NCBI RefSeq assembly: GCF_003315795.1 | Contig: NZ_QMEY01000016.1 | Coordinates: forward strand, 124,001-188,000 | Source of the DNA: Spongiactinospora rosea | GTDB lineage: Bacteria; Actinomycetota; Actinomycetes; Streptosporangiales; Streptosporangiaceae | Reading direction: 5' to 3' | DNA: 64,000 nt | Shown: positions 23,834 to 33,540 of the stretch, one piece after another | Layout: each line of letters starts with the position of its first letter | Numbering within the stretch: position 1 is the first letter of the stretch | The notes under the pieces: model-generated | The model's input: the letters and a program-made list of their open reading frames with translations, nothing else | What the model was told of the DNA's origin: nothing | Database searches by the model: none | Position numbers and translations under genes: made by a program

Positions 23834-24736
23834 TCAGCGGAAGAGACCGGAGAGAAAGTCCGGCAGCCCCTGCAGCTTGACGGCCACCGAGCCGAGGTCG
23901 AGCCCCGTCCGGCGCGGCTCGTTCGCGGCCCGCTCGGCGCGCCTGCCCCACTCGGTGAACCGCGAGTCGTTGATCGTCGTGGTCCTGGAGCGCGAGTTGT
24001 CCTGCCTGGTCCAGGTGGTGGTGAGCCGCCGGGGCAGGTCGTCCTGGCCGAGCCAGAGCCGCCAGCTCACCGCCGTGTCCGGGTCGTGGTTGGCGTGGGT
24101 GCTGCGGAATCCCGGAGAGACCCGGCCCAGCTCGCCCATGCTGATCGTGCCGGACATCACCGTGGTGGGCGTGCCGTCCAGGATCTCTGACGGCTGCCTG
24201 CCGGTGTAGGCGCTGAGCAGTACGGCCCGCAGTGTCTCGGGCTCCAGCAGGTGCACCGGCCCCGCGGAGGTGGGGGTCCCGGCGGCCAGGCGCGGCGCGA
24301 CGGGGCCCGGGTAGGCCGGGTAGGCCGGGTTGCCGGTGTAGCCCGGGTAGTAGGCGTCGTCGGTGATGAGCGGCCAGGCCGACTCCGGTTCCATGCGCAC
24401 GCTCGCACCCGAGGTGTTCGCGGTGATGGACACCCTCGTCGCGACCGGCCCGGACTCCTCGAAGTCCACGGCGGTGTCGGTGCGCACCCGCGCCACCGGC
24501 TCCCCGTTGACCGCGCTGGTGATGACCTCGGCGACGCGTACCCCGCGGCGTTGGTCGAACTGCCTGCGCAGCGCGGCCACCGGGGCCGTGGGATCCACGG
24601 CCCAGCCGGGCAGGATGTGATCGCCCGGCGTCACCGTGTCCTTCGCCGTCGCCGGGCCCGCGGCACTCGTCATCGCCGCCGCGGTGGCGGTGCATATCGT
24701 GGCTACGGCCAGGGCGGCCTTCCAGCGCACGTTCAT
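23834..24736 (-). CDS. Secreted protein, paralogue of the upstream neighbour
   Basis: The 300-residue protein begins with a cleavable signal peptide (MNVRWKAALAVATICTATAA, cleaved near AGPATA). The mature part is beta-rich with no catalytic motif. Its C-terminal block (VSWRLWLGQDDLPRRLTTTW, then DSRFTEWG) closely matches the gene at 24933-25877, so the two are tandem paralogues. The shared layout recalls LppX/LprG-type LolA-like lipid-binding folds, but there is no lipobox and this is only a fold-level guess. A Tyr/Pro/Gly-rich insert (YYPGYTGNPAYPAYPGP) is specific to this copy. RBS GGGGGAATCAG precedes the ATG. Confidence 0.72.
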   Translation of the reverse strand: MNVRWKAALAVATICTATAAAMTSAAGPATAKDTVTPGDHILPGWAVDPTAPVAALRRQFDQRRGVRVAEVITSAVNGEPVARVRTDTAVDFEESGPVATRVSITANTSGASVRMEPESAWPLITDDAYYPGYTGNPAYPAYPGPVAPRLAAGTPTSAGPVHLLEPETLRAVLLSAYTGRQPSEILDGTPTTVMSGTISMGELGRVSPGFRSTHANHDPDTAVSWRLWLGQDDLPRRLTTTWTRQDNSRSRTTTINDSRFTEWGRRAERAANEPRRTGLDLGSVAVKLQGLPDFLSGLFR

Positions 24737-24871
24737 CTGATTCCCCCGAACTTCAAGATCTCGGTTCGGTCACGGTATCGACCGGGAGCGCCGGGTTCCG
24801 ACGAATAAAGTTCGTGTACGAACTAATTTCGGTAAAAGGCAGGGATGCCAGAAGCCGCGGACACGACGAAA

Positions 24872-24902
24872 CGGCCCCGCACTCCCAGGGAGCGCGGGGC
24901 CG
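24872..24902 (-). terminator. Hairpin terminator after the 24933-25877 gene
   Basis: CGGCCCCGC (24872-24880) pairs with GCGGGGCCG (24894-24902), and CTCCC/GGGAG pairs inside the loop. It lies 31-61 bp past the stop codon of the minus-strand gene. Confidence 0.75.
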
Positions 24903-24932
24903 TCGCGGTACGGCTCAGCTACCGGTCGCGGG

Positions 24933-25877
24933 TCACTTCCGGCCGACGATGCTGCCCAGCGTGCCGTCCGGGATCAGCTCCAGCGGGCTCTCGCCGCCGA
25001 AGTCGAGGTCCTCGGGGTTGGCGATCTGGTCGGCCGGCGGGGCCTTGATCGTCACCTTGGCGCCCCAGGAGGTGTACCGGCTGTCGGTGGCGACGCGGTA
25101 CGGCGTCTTCATCAGCTCCTGCTCGATGGAGGTGGTCAGCCGCCTCGGCAGGTTCTTGGCGTCCAGCCACAGCTTCCAGTCGATCGCGACCTTGGCCTGC
25201 TTGCCCTTGGGCTTGTCCACGACCTGCGCGCGGTAGGCCGGCGAGAGCTTGTACAGCTCGCCCGCGGTGATCGTGCCGCGGTAGACGGTGGTGCTCGCCC
25301 CGTCCACTTTGCCGCCGTTGCCCTTGGCTTTGGCGCTCGCCGCGATCGTGGTGAGCGTCTTGGGCTCGAAGACGTTGATCGCCTGCGTGCTGAGATCGGC
25401 CGGCTTGACGGCCTCCTTGCCCTTCATCGGCACCCACGTCTTGCCCTGGGGCAGGAAATCGGTGATGGCCGGGTGGGAGAGGTAGGACACCTTGGGCAGG
25501 GCGATCACCCGGTACGGCGCGGTCAGCAGCTTGACGAAGTCGATCTCCTGCTCGCCGCTGTAATCGTGCTCGGCGTCCTTTTTGAAGGAGTCGAGCAGTT
25601 TCTTGTCCCAGATCTGACGGAACGTGGCGTCGCTGGCGACGATGCCCGAAGCGCCGAACTGATAGGTCGCCTTGGCCTTGGTGCCGATGAGCCGCTTCCC
25701 GTCGAGAGTGGTCTGGGAGCTCTCGGTGTAGGAAACGCCCTGGTTGTTCCGGAACTGCTGCTTCAAGGCGTCGCCCGGCGTGGCGGGGGCCGTCGCCGCC
25801 TGCGCGCTCGCGGGGGTCGCCATGGCCAGAGCGGGCGCGACGAGCGCTGCGGCCGCGATGGCGATGAGTCGCCTCAT
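24933..25877 (-). CDS. Secreted protein of a tandem paralogous pair
   Basis: This 314-residue protein has a signal peptide (MRRLIAIAAAALVAPALAMA, cleavage near ASAQA). The mature domain is beta-rich. It shares the block IDWKLWLDAKNLPRRLTT and TDSRYTSWG with the downstream gene, which it probably gave rise to by duplication. Conserved GTITAGELYKLSP here matches GTISMGELGRVSP there. The ATG at 25877 follows GGAGGATCG. A terminator separates the two genes, so they are likely transcribed separately. Function is unknown; a LolA-like lipid or envelope-binding role is possible but unproven. Confidence 0.75.
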   Translation of the reverse strand: MRRLIAIAAAALVAPALAMATPASAQAATAPATPGDALKQQFRNNQGVSYTESSQTTLDGKRLIGTKAKATYQFGASGIVASDATFRQIWDKKLLDSFKKDAEHDYSGEQEIDFVKLLTAPYRVIALPKVSYLSHPAITDFLPQGKTWVPMKGKEAVKPADLSTQAINVFEPKTLTTIAASAKAKGNGGKVDGASTTVYRGTITAGELYKLSPAYRAQVVDKPKGKQAKVAIDWKLWLDAKNLPRRLTTSIEQELMKTPYRVATDSRYTSWGAKVTIKAPPADQIANPEDLDFGGESPLELIPDGTLGSIVGRK

Positions 25878-26160
25878 AGGGATTCGATCCTCCAGTAAGT
25901 CGTCTCTGCGGAATCGCGAGACGGTGCCGGAACATACTGGCAGGCCATGATCACGGAAATGTCACGAATCCCGGAAATGTAGAAGTTAATGATGATGAAT
26001 GGCGGCGACGAGTATCGGGGACATCGCTTTCCGTAAATCTTGTGTGTTTCTTGTGAAGAAATGCGTCGTTTCCCACTCGTCGTCAAGAGGGGTGTGGTAG
26101 GCGGCTCGCCGGGGCGCCGGTTACGCTGCGGGAGACGGCAACGCCCTCTGGGAGGTCTGG

Positions 26161-26568
26161 ATGGAAGTCACCGAACGGATCCGCGTCGTGATCGCCAAGC
26201 CCGGGTTGGACGGTCACGACCGGGGCGTCAAGATCGTGGCGCGGGCGCTGCGGGACGCGGGCATGGAGGTCGTCTACATGGGCCTGCACCAGACACCCGA
26301 GCAGATCGTGCACGGCGCGATCCAGGAGGACGCCCAGGCGATCGGCCTGTCCATCCTGTCCGGCGCGCACATGACGCTCTTCGCGCGGGTCCTCGAACTC
26401 CTCCGCGAACAGGACGCCGCCGACATCAAGGTCTTCGGCGGCGGCATCATCCCTGAAGAGGACATTCCCGAGCTGGACCGCCTGGGTGTGGCCAAGGTCT
26501 TCACCCCCGGCGCGACCACTCAGGAGATCGTGGAGTGGGTCCGTAGCGCGATCCCCGCACGCGTTTAG
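26161..26568 (+). CDS. Stand-alone cobalamin-binding subunit of an acyl-CoA mutase
   Basis: The 135-residue protein is a free-standing B12-binding domain. It has the lower-axial-ligand motif D-x-H-x-x-G in KPGLDGHDRGVKIVA, the SILSGAH loop, and FGGGIIPEED for the nucleotide tail. Such small subunits pair with a catalytic large subunit in isobutyryl-CoA or 2-hydroxyisobutyryl-CoA mutases, or match the C-terminal part of methylmalonyl-CoA mutase. No large subunit lies nearby. The sucCD genes follow, which fits traffic of methylmalonyl- to succinyl-CoA. The ATG at 26161 follows GGGAGG. Which mutase it serves is unknown. Confidence 0.9.
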   Translation: MEVTERIRVVIAKPGLDGHDRGVKIVARALRDAGMEVVYMGLHQTPEQIVHGAIQEDAQAIGLSILSGAHMTLFARVLELLREQDAADIKVFGGGIIPEEDIPELDRLGVAKVFTPGATTQEIVEWVRSAIPARV

Positions 26569-26785
26569 TGGGGTTTGTGGTGCTTTGCCGCTTCTATGGG
26601 GTTGTCTGATGGGGCTAAAACCGACCCCGTGACCTGCGCGGGTCTTTCGGGGGGCTAGGCTTCACTGGCGAAAACGCCGGGCAGTCGGCGGATCTTGTAG
26701 CGGCCCGATCCGGGCCCCGCATGCCTTCCCGCGCACCCGAAGACAACAAGTAGCAAAGAAGCCGGAAAAGCAAGGACGGACCCTC

Positions 26786-27967
26786 GTGGACCTGTTCGAA
26801 CATCAGGCGAAGGACCTCTTCGCGGCCTACGGCATCCCGGTGCCGCGCGGCATCGTCGCGCACACCCCCGAGGAGGCGCGCGGCGCGGCGGAGCAGTTGA
26901 CCGGCCGGGTCGTCGTGAAAGCCCAGGTGAAGACCGGGGGCCGCGGCAAGGCGGGAGGCGTGAAGCTCGCCGACGACGCCGCCGACGCGGCCAAGAAGGC
27001 CACCGAGATCCTTGGCATGGACATCAAGGGCCACACGGTCCACAAGGTCCTCGTCGAGGAGGCCAGCGCGATCGCCGAGGAGTACTACTTCTCCTTCCTC
27101 CTCGACCGCGCCAACCGCGACTTCCTGGCCATCTGCTCCGCCTCCGGCGGCATGGACATCGAAGAGGTCGCGCACACCGCGCCGGATAAGGTGGCCAAGG
27201 TCGCGATCTCCCCGCTGACGGGCGTGGACCGCGCCAAGGCCAGGGAGATCGCCCAGGCCGGCGGGCTGCCCGAGCGCGCGGTCGAGGGCGCCGCCGAGCT
27301 GATCGAGAAGCTCTGGTGCGCCTTCGTGGACGAGGACGCCACCCTCGTCGAGGTCAACCCCATGATCCTGGCCGCCGACGGCCAGGTGAAGGCCCTCGAC
27401 GGGAAGGTCACCCTCGACGACAACGCCGCCTTCCGCCAGCCCGACCACGAAGCGCTCGCCGACAAGAGCGCCGAGGACCCGCTGGAGGCCGCGGCCAAGG
27501 CCCGTGATCTCAACTACGTGAAGCTGGACGGCAGCGTCGGGATCATCGGCAACGGCGCCGGGCTGGTGATGTCCACGCTCGACGTCGTCGCCTACGCCGG
27601 AGAGGCGTTCGGCGGGCAGCGTCCGGCCAACTTCCTGGACATCGGCGGCGGCGCGTCCGCCGAGGTGATGGCGGCCGGTCTGGAGATCATCCTGTCCGAC
27701 CCGTCGGTGCGCTCGATCTTCGTGAACGTGTTCGGCGGCATCACCGCCTGCGACGCGGTGGCCAACGGCGTCGTCGCGGCGTTCCGGCTGCTGGAGGAGC
27801 GCGGCGAGGCGGTGTCGCGGCCGCTGGTCGTACGGCTGGACGGCAACAACGCCGCGCTCGGGCGGCAGATCCTGGCCGACGCCGGCCTTGCCGGGGTCGA
27901 GCTGGTGGACACCATGGACGATGCGGCTCGGCGCGCGGCCGAACTCGCCGCGGTGGGGGTGAGCTGA
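26786..27967 (+). CDS. sucC: Succinate-CoA ligase, beta subunit
   Basis: This 393-residue protein is the ATP-grasp beta subunit of succinyl-CoA synthetase, the TCA step that makes succinate and a nucleoside triphosphate. It begins MDLFEHQAKDLFAAYGIPVP, with KAQVKTGGRGKAGGVKL for nucleotide binding and LVEVNPMILAADG in the ATP-grasp region. The C-terminal ligase domain has NFLDIGGGAS and FVNVFGGITACDAVANG. GTG at 26786 follows AAGGACGG. It is followed after 2 nt by sucD, forming an operon. Confidence 0.97.
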   Translation: MDLFEHQAKDLFAAYGIPVPRGIVAHTPEEARGAAEQLTGRVVVKAQVKTGGRGKAGGVKLADDAADAAKKATEILGMDIKGHTVHKVLVEEASAIAEEYYFSFLLDRANRDFLAICSASGGMDIEEVAHTAPDKVAKVAISPLTGVDRAKAREIAQAGGLPERAVEGAAELIEKLWCAFVDEDATLVEVNPMILAADGQVKALDGKVTLDDNAAFRQPDHEALADKSAEDPLEAAAKARDLNYVKLDGSVGIIGNGAGLVMSTLDVVAYAGEAFGGQRPANFLDIGGGASAEVMAAGLEIILSDPSVRSIFVNVFGGITACDAVANGVVAAFRLLEERGEAVSRPLVVRLDGNNAALGRQILADAGLAGVELVDTMDDAARRAAELAAVGVS

Positions 27968-27969
27968 AG

Positions 27970-28848
<879 letters not shown>

Positions 28849-28857
28849 CACGCGCGA

Positions 28858-28894
28858 ACCGAGGGTGCCGGGTGCCGAACCCGACACCCTCGGT
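28858..28894 (+). terminator. Hairpin terminator after sucD
   Basis: ACCGAGGGTG (28858-28867) pairs perfectly with CACCCTCGGT (28885-28894), and CGGGT/ACCCG extends the stem inside. It lies 10 nt after the sucD stop. Confidence 0.8.
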
Positions 28895-28972
28895 CGTTCC
28901 CGGGGGAAGTCTCCTGAAATGGGACCCCCAACCGGGCGACACGCGGGCCGGGCAACGCGGCGCGAGCCGTCC

Positions 28973-30637
28973 ATGCTGAGAACATCGACTACTGTGACGG
29001 CCCTCTTCGACCAGCTACGGACCGCCCCCCGGACCGTTCTCGGGAAAATCCCCCGCCCCGGCGTCACGGGTGACGATGACGACACGCGCCGGCCGCTGCC
29101 CGTCTCCGGCATGATCGCCGCCGCCTGCACCCTCGGCGTCGGCCTCGCCGTGCTCACCACGCTCACCCTGGTCGGCTGGATCGCCGCCCCGCGCGGCGCG
29201 TTCGGCCCCGGGCTGCCGGGGGTCTTCCGCACGGCGGCGCAGCTCTGGCTCGCCGCCCACCACGCGGGGTTCTCCATCCCCAGCGGCCGGATCGGGCTGC
29301 TGCCGCTCGGCCTGGTCGTCCTGCCCGCCTTCCTGCTCTACCGCGCCGGCCTGTGGATGGCCAGGGACGCCGACCTGCGGGTGCGGATGCCCGCCCGGCT
29401 GCCCAAGGGCAGCTCCAAGGACCTCGCGAGCGCCCGCCGCCGCGCCCAGCTCGTGCTGGTGGCCCAGGCGGGCGTCTCGCTCGCCGCGCCGTACGCGCTG
29501 CTGGCCGGGGTCATCGCGCTCATCGCGCGCAACGACCTCACCCAGCCGCACCTCGCCGAGGTGCTGGTCAGCCACCTGCTGCTGGCCTTCGCCGCGGGCT
29601 GCCTGGCCACCGCCAGGACCATCGGGCCGTGGCGGATCATGCTGCGGCTGCTGCCCGAGCGGGCCAGGGCCCTCACGCTGGGCACCGCGACCGCGCTGGC
29701 CATCATGCTGGCCGCCGGGTTCGTGCTGGTCCTCGGGGCCGTCGTGCTCAACTTCGGCGCGGTGCGCGAGCTGACGGACGCGCTGTCGCCCGGGGTCGTC
29801 GGCGGCGCGCTGCTGGTCCTGATCCAGCTCCTCTACCTGCTCAACTGCGTGATCTGGGGGCTGGCCTACATCGCCGGGCCCGGGTTCGCGATCGGCAGCG
29901 GCACCCTGGTCGCGCCGACCGGCGTACGCCTGGGCGAGGTGCCCAGCCTGCCGATCTTCGCCGCGCTGCCCGACGCCGGGACGGCCTCGCCGTGGCTGAT
30001 GGCCATGCCCGCGCTGCCGTTCGCGGCGGGCGCGGTGGCCGGGCTGGTCCTGGTGCGCGTCGCCCCGTCGGCCTCCTACGAGGTCGCGCCGCTGTGGGGG
30101 TTCCTGTGCGGGCTGACCTCGGGCGCGGTGGCGGGCCTGCTGGCCGCGCTGTCCGGCGGGCCGCTCGGCTACGGCCGGCTGGCCGCCGTCGGGCCCTCCG
30201 CGTGGGAGGTCATGCTGTCGGTCACCCTGGAGGTCGGCGTGGCCGCCGGGGCGGCGGCGGGCGTGTCCAACTGGTGGCTGGTGTTCCGGGCCGCCCGCGG
30301 GCACGCCGGGGCGCTGGCCAGGCTCGGCACGGCGGCGGCCCCGGTACGCAAGGCGGGCGCGGCGCTGGCCAAGGCCGCCGGCCGGGTGGGCCTGGCCGAA
30401 CCACGCCAGGACGTCGTCCACCGGCTGCCCGGACACTGGCTGGACGCCGCCGAGGACGACACCCAGGAGATCCCCGCCGTCAGGGACGACTGGATGGACG
30501 AGCACGCCTCGGACGAGGCGGGCGCCGAGCCGTCCGCCCGGCGTCCGGGCACGCCCCGCAAGGACATCGTCGACGAGAGCGACGACCGCGGGGGCCACGT
30601 GATCTACGTCGATCCGTACGCCTGGGACCGCGACTAG
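28973..30637 (+). CDS. PerM-like polytopic membrane protein (DUF6350)
   Basis: The 554-residue protein has about ten hydrophobic segments from residue 40 to 460, then an acidic cytosolic tail ending VDPYAWDRD. The layout and location between sucCD and purN-purH match M. tuberculosis PerM (Rv0955), a membrane protein linked to cell division and magnesium-limited survival. The assignment rests on gene context and topology; sequence identity was not measured. ATG at 28973 is selected, with no clear ribosome binding site; GTG at 28994 is an alternative. It is probably a separate transcript after the sucD terminator. Confidence 0.8.
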   Translation: MLRTSTTVTALFDQLRTAPRTVLGKIPRPGVTGDDDDTRRPLPVSGMIAAACTLGVGLAVLTTLTLVGWIAAPRGAFGPGLPGVFRTAAQLWLAAHHAGFSIPSGRIGLLPLGLVVLPAFLLYRAGLWMARDADLRVRMPARLPKGSSKDLASARRRAQLVLVAQAGVSLAAPYALLAGVIALIARNDLTQPHLAEVLVSHLLLAFAAGCLATARTIGPWRIMLRLLPERARALTLGTATALAIMLAAGFVLVLGAVVLNFGAVRELTDALSPGVVGGALLVLIQLLYLLNCVIWGLAYIAGPGFAIGSGTLVAPTGVRLGEVPSLPIFAALPDAGTASPWLMAMPALPFAAGAVAGLVLVRVAPSASYEVAPLWGFLCGLTSGAVAGLLAALSGGPLGYGRLAAVGPSAWEVMLSVTLEVGVAAGAAAGVSNWWLVFRAARGHAGALARLGTAAAPVRKAGAALAKAAGRVGLAEPRQDVVHRLPGHWLDAAEDDTQEIPAVRDDWMDEHASDEAGAEPSARRPGTPRKDIVDESDDRGGHVIYVDPYAWDRD

Positions 30638-30641
30638 CGCC

Positions 30642-30680
30642 CCGGCTCAGTGGTCCGGCTCAGTGGCCCGGCTCAGGGCG
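30642..30680. repeat. Three tandem 13-bp repeats at a convergent junction
   Basis: The unit CCGGCTCAGTGGt/c occurs at 30642-30654 and 30655-30667, with a third diverged copy at 30668-30680. The third copy contains the stop codon of the minus-strand gene at 30673. Each copy supplies the same stop triplet (TCA read on the minus strand). It looks like small replication slippage. Confidence 0.7.
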
Positions 30681-31095
30681 CGAACGGGAACTGCAGGTCG
30701 CCCGGCTTCAGGAAGGGCATCTTGCTCTCCATGCCGCGCTCCAGGAGGTCCACGCACTCCTCCAGGCCCGCCACCGTGCCCGCGCCGATCTTGCACTCGG
30801 TGTAGGCGGTCAGCTCCTGGCCGAAATAGACCTGACCGGCGAGCACGACCAGCGACCACAGCAGCGACAGCGCCGAGACGACGACGCCTGTCACGACCAG
30901 GGCGGTCGGTTTGGCCGCCCGGCGCAGCGCGCCCACCGCGCGGATGCCGGCCACCAGGGCGATCACGCACAGCACGACACCGGCGATCGGCAACAGCAGG
31001 GTCATCGCCACCGCCGCCAGCGCCAGCCATACCGCCCGGCGGCCCGCCGCCTCGGGGGTCTGCTGCCCGATGGGGGTCTGGACGGGTGTCGTCAC
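30673..31095 (-). CDS. Small DUF4190-like membrane protein
   Basis: The 140-residue protein has a short polar N-terminus and two membrane helices (about 22-50 and 64-88). The C-terminal extracytoplasmic region has two cysteines (TECKIG and EECVDL) and ends KPGDLQFPFAP. The two-helix core resembles DUF4190-type proteins. The GTG at 31095 follows GAGGAGG, a strong site; longer starts run into the purN promoter region. It is divergent from purN. Function is unknown. Confidence 0.75.
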   Translation of the reverse strand: MTTPVQTPIGQQTPEAAGRRAVWLALAAVAMTLLLPIAGVVLCVIALVAGIRAVGALRRAAKPTALVVTGVVVSALSLLWSLVVLAGQVYFGQELTAYTECKIGAGTVAGLEECVDLLERGMESKMPFLKPGDLQFPFAP

Positions 31096-31192
31096 CAGGG
31101 CCTCCTCTGCCTTGCTCTCCTCGGAGGGTACCCTGGCTGCGGCGCGCGGGATCCCGCCGTCTCGGTGACCTCTGCCCGAATGGAGTCCCTCC

Positions 31193-31807
31193 GTGTCCGA
31201 CCAGGCCGCCCTCCGGCTCGTGGTGCTCGTCTCCGGCTCAGGGACCAACCTCCAGGCCCTGCTGGACGCCTCGCGGGAGAGCGGCTACGGGGCCGAGGTC
31301 GTCGCCGTGGGGGCCGACCGCACCGGCATCGAGGGGCTGGCCAGGGCCGAGCGCGCCGGCGTGCCGACGTTCGTGGAACGGCTGGCCGACCACCCGCACC
31401 GCGCCGAGTGGGACACCGCCCTGGCTCGGCGCATCGGCGCCTGGAAGCCGGACCTCGTGGTCTGCGCTGGTTTCATGAAGATCCTCGGGCCGCCCACCAT
31501 CGAGGCGTTCCCGGTGGTCAACACGCATCCGGCACTGCTGCCGGCCTTTCCCGGCGCGCACGGCGTGCGCGACGCCCTGGCGTACGGCGTGCGGGTGACC
31601 GGCTGTACGGTCATGTTCGCCGACGCGGGCGTGGACACCGGCCCGATCATCGCCCAGGAGACCGTGCCCGTGTACGACGGGGACGACGAGCAGCTGCTGC
31701 ACGAGCGGATCAAGGCCGTGGAGCGGGTGCTGCTGGTCGAGACGATCGGCCGGATGGCCCGGGAGGGCTGGTCCGTCTCGGGCCGGAGAGTACGCCTGGG
31801 CGGGTGA
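31193..31807 (+). CDS. purN: Phosphoribosylglycinamide formyltransferase
   Basis: This 204-residue protein is GAR transformylase, which transfers a formyl group from 10-formyl-THF to GAR in purine synthesis. It shows VSGSGTNLQALLDA near the N-terminus, the catalytic block NTHPALLPAFPGAHGVRDAL, and TVMFADAGVDTGPIIAQE with the conserved Asp. GTG at 31193 follows TGGAGTC. purH starts 38 bp downstream, so the pair forms an operon, and folD further on supplies its cofactor. Confidence 0.97.
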   Translation: MSDQAALRLVVLVSGSGTNLQALLDASRESGYGAEVVAVGADRTGIEGLARAERAGVPTFVERLADHPHRAEWDTALARRIGAWKPDLVVCAGFMKILGPPTIEAFPVVNTHPALLPAFPGAHGVRDALAYGVRVTGCTVMFADAGVDTGPIIAQETVPVYDGDDEQLLHERIKAVERVLLVETIGRMAREGWSVSGRRVRLGG

Positions 31808-31845
31808 CCGCCGGGCTTTCGTAGTTCCGCCAGGAAGGATGAGAA

Positions 31846-33396
31846 GTGACCCGCATCGCCGTCAGGCGCGCGTTGATCGCCGTGTACGACAAATCCGGGC
31901 TTGAGGAGCTGGCCCGCGGCCTCGACGCGGCAGGCGTCGAGATCGTCTCGACCGGGGGCACGGCGGCGCGGATCGCGTCGTACGGCGTGCGGGTGACCCC
32001 GGTGGAGTCGCTGACCGGGTTCCCCGAGTGCCTGGACGGCAGGGTGAAGACCCTGCACCCGAGGGTTCATGCCGGGCTGCTGGCCGACATGCGCAACGCC
32101 GACCACGTGACCCAGCTCGACGAGCTGGAGATCGAGCCGTTCGAGCTGGTCGTGGTCAACCTCTATCCGTTCAGCGAGACGGTCGCCTCCGGGGCGTCCG
32201 ACGCCGAGTGCGTCGAGCAGATCGACATCGGCGGCCCCGCCATGATCCGCGCCGCCGCGAAGAACCACTCCACGGTCGCCGTCGTCGTGGACCCGGCCTC
32301 CTACGGCGACGTGCTGGCCGCGGTCGCCGAGGGCGGCTTCACCGAGGCGGCCCGCCGCCGGCTGGCCGCGGGCGCCTACGCCCACACCGCCGCCTACGAC
32401 GTGGCCGTGGCCTCGTGGTTCGCCACCCGCGAGGAGGTGGCCGACGACGAGTGGCCCGGCTTCATGGGCGCGACCTGGCAGCGGGCGTCGGTGCTGCGGT
32501 ACGGCGAGAACCCGCACCAGCGGGCCGCCCTCTACACCGGCACCGGGCAGACCGGCGGGCTGGCCGGGGCCGAGCAGCTGCACGGCAAGGAGATGTCCTA
32601 CAACAACTACGTCGACGCCGACGCCGCCTGGCGGGCCGCCTGGGACTTCGCCGACCCGTGCGTGGCGATCATCAAGCATGCCAACCCGTGCGGCATCGCG
32701 GTCGGCGCGGACGTCGCCGAGGCCCACCGCAAGGCCCACGCCTGCGACCCGGTGTCCGCCTACGGCGGCGTGATCGCGGTCAACGGGGAGGTCACGGCCG
32801 CGCTGGCGGAGCAGATCGCGGAGATCTTCACCGAGGTCGTGGTGGCCACCGGGTTCGACGAGCAGGCCCTGGCCGTGCTGCGCGGCAAGAAGAACATCCG
32901 CCTGCTGCGCTGCCCGGCCGGACCGGCCGACGCGAGCGAGTTCCGCAGGATCGACGGCGGGCTGCTGGTACAGGGCGTGGACCGCCTCGACGCCCCCGGT
33001 GACACGCCGTCGTCGTGGGAGCTGAAGGCGGGCCCGGCGGTCTCCGCCGAGGTACTGGCCGACCTGGCCTTCGCCTGGCGGGCCTGCCGCTCGGTGAAGT
33101 CGAACGCCATCCTGCTCGCCGCCGACCGCGCCACGGTCGGCGTCGGCATGGGCCAGGTCAACCGCGTCGACTCCGCCCGCCTCGCGGTCACCCGTGCGGG
33201 CGAACGCGCCACCGGCTCCGTCGCCGCCTCCGACGCCTACTTCCCCTTCCCCGACGGCCTGATGGTCCTCGCCGACGCGGGCGTCCGTGCAGTGGTCGAG
33301 CCGGGCGGCTCCATCCGCGACCCCGAGGTCATCGAGGCGGCCCAGAAGGCCGGAATCTCCCTGTACTTCACGGGCACCCGCCACTTCTTCCACTGA
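31846..33396 (+). CDS. purH: Bifunctional AICAR formyltransferase/IMP cyclohydrolase
   Basis: The 516-residue protein catalyses the last two steps to IMP. The N-terminal cyclohydrolase domain has RALIAVYDKSGLEELARGLD and ggRVKTLHPRVHAGLL. The transformylase domain has RYGENPHQRAALY, KEMSYNNYVDADAAW and IKHANPCGIAVG, plus the C-terminal KSNAILLA and DAYFPFPDG. The GTG at 31846 follows AGGAAGGATG. A perfect 13-bp hairpin terminates the operon. Confidence 0.97.
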   Translation: MTRIAVRRALIAVYDKSGLEELARGLDAAGVEIVSTGGTAARIASYGVRVTPVESLTGFPECLDGRVKTLHPRVHAGLLADMRNADHVTQLDELEIEPFELVVVNLYPFSETVASGASDAECVEQIDIGGPAMIRAAAKNHSTVAVVVDPASYGDVLAAVAEGGFTEAARRRLAAGAYAHTAAYDVAVASWFATREEVADDEWPGFMGATWQRASVLRYGENPHQRAALYTGTGQTGGLAGAEQLHGKEMSYNNYVDADAAWRAAWDFADPCVAIIKHANPCGIAVGADVAEAHRKAHACDPVSAYGGVIAVNGEVTAALAEQIAEIFTEVVVATGFDEQALAVLRGKKNIRLLRCPAGPADASEFRRIDGGLLVQGVDRLDAPGDTPSSWELKAGPAVSAEVLADLAFAWRACRSVKSNAILLAADRATVGVGMGQVNRVDSARLAVTRAGERATGSVAASDAYFPFPDGLMVLADAGVRAVVEPGGSIRDPEVIEAAQKAGISLYFTGTRHFFH

Positions 33397-33399
33397 CCC

Positions 33400-33428
33400 G
33401 AGGGCGGGCCCCGCCGGGGCCCGCCCTC
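33400..33428 (+). terminator. Hairpin terminator after purH
   Basis: A perfect 13-bp stem, GAGGGCGGGCCCC (33400-33412) with GGGGCCCGCCCTC (33416-33428), has a 3-nt loop and starts 3 nt after the purH stop. Confidence 0.88.
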
Positions 33429-33540
33429 ACACTCGAACACAGATTCCCTCAATTCGCTGCCACTGAGGGTGACGTAGGCGATACTTAGTGTGTCATTCTG
33501 TAAATGCCTCGTCCCCCCAGGAGCGAAGGGTGATCGACCC

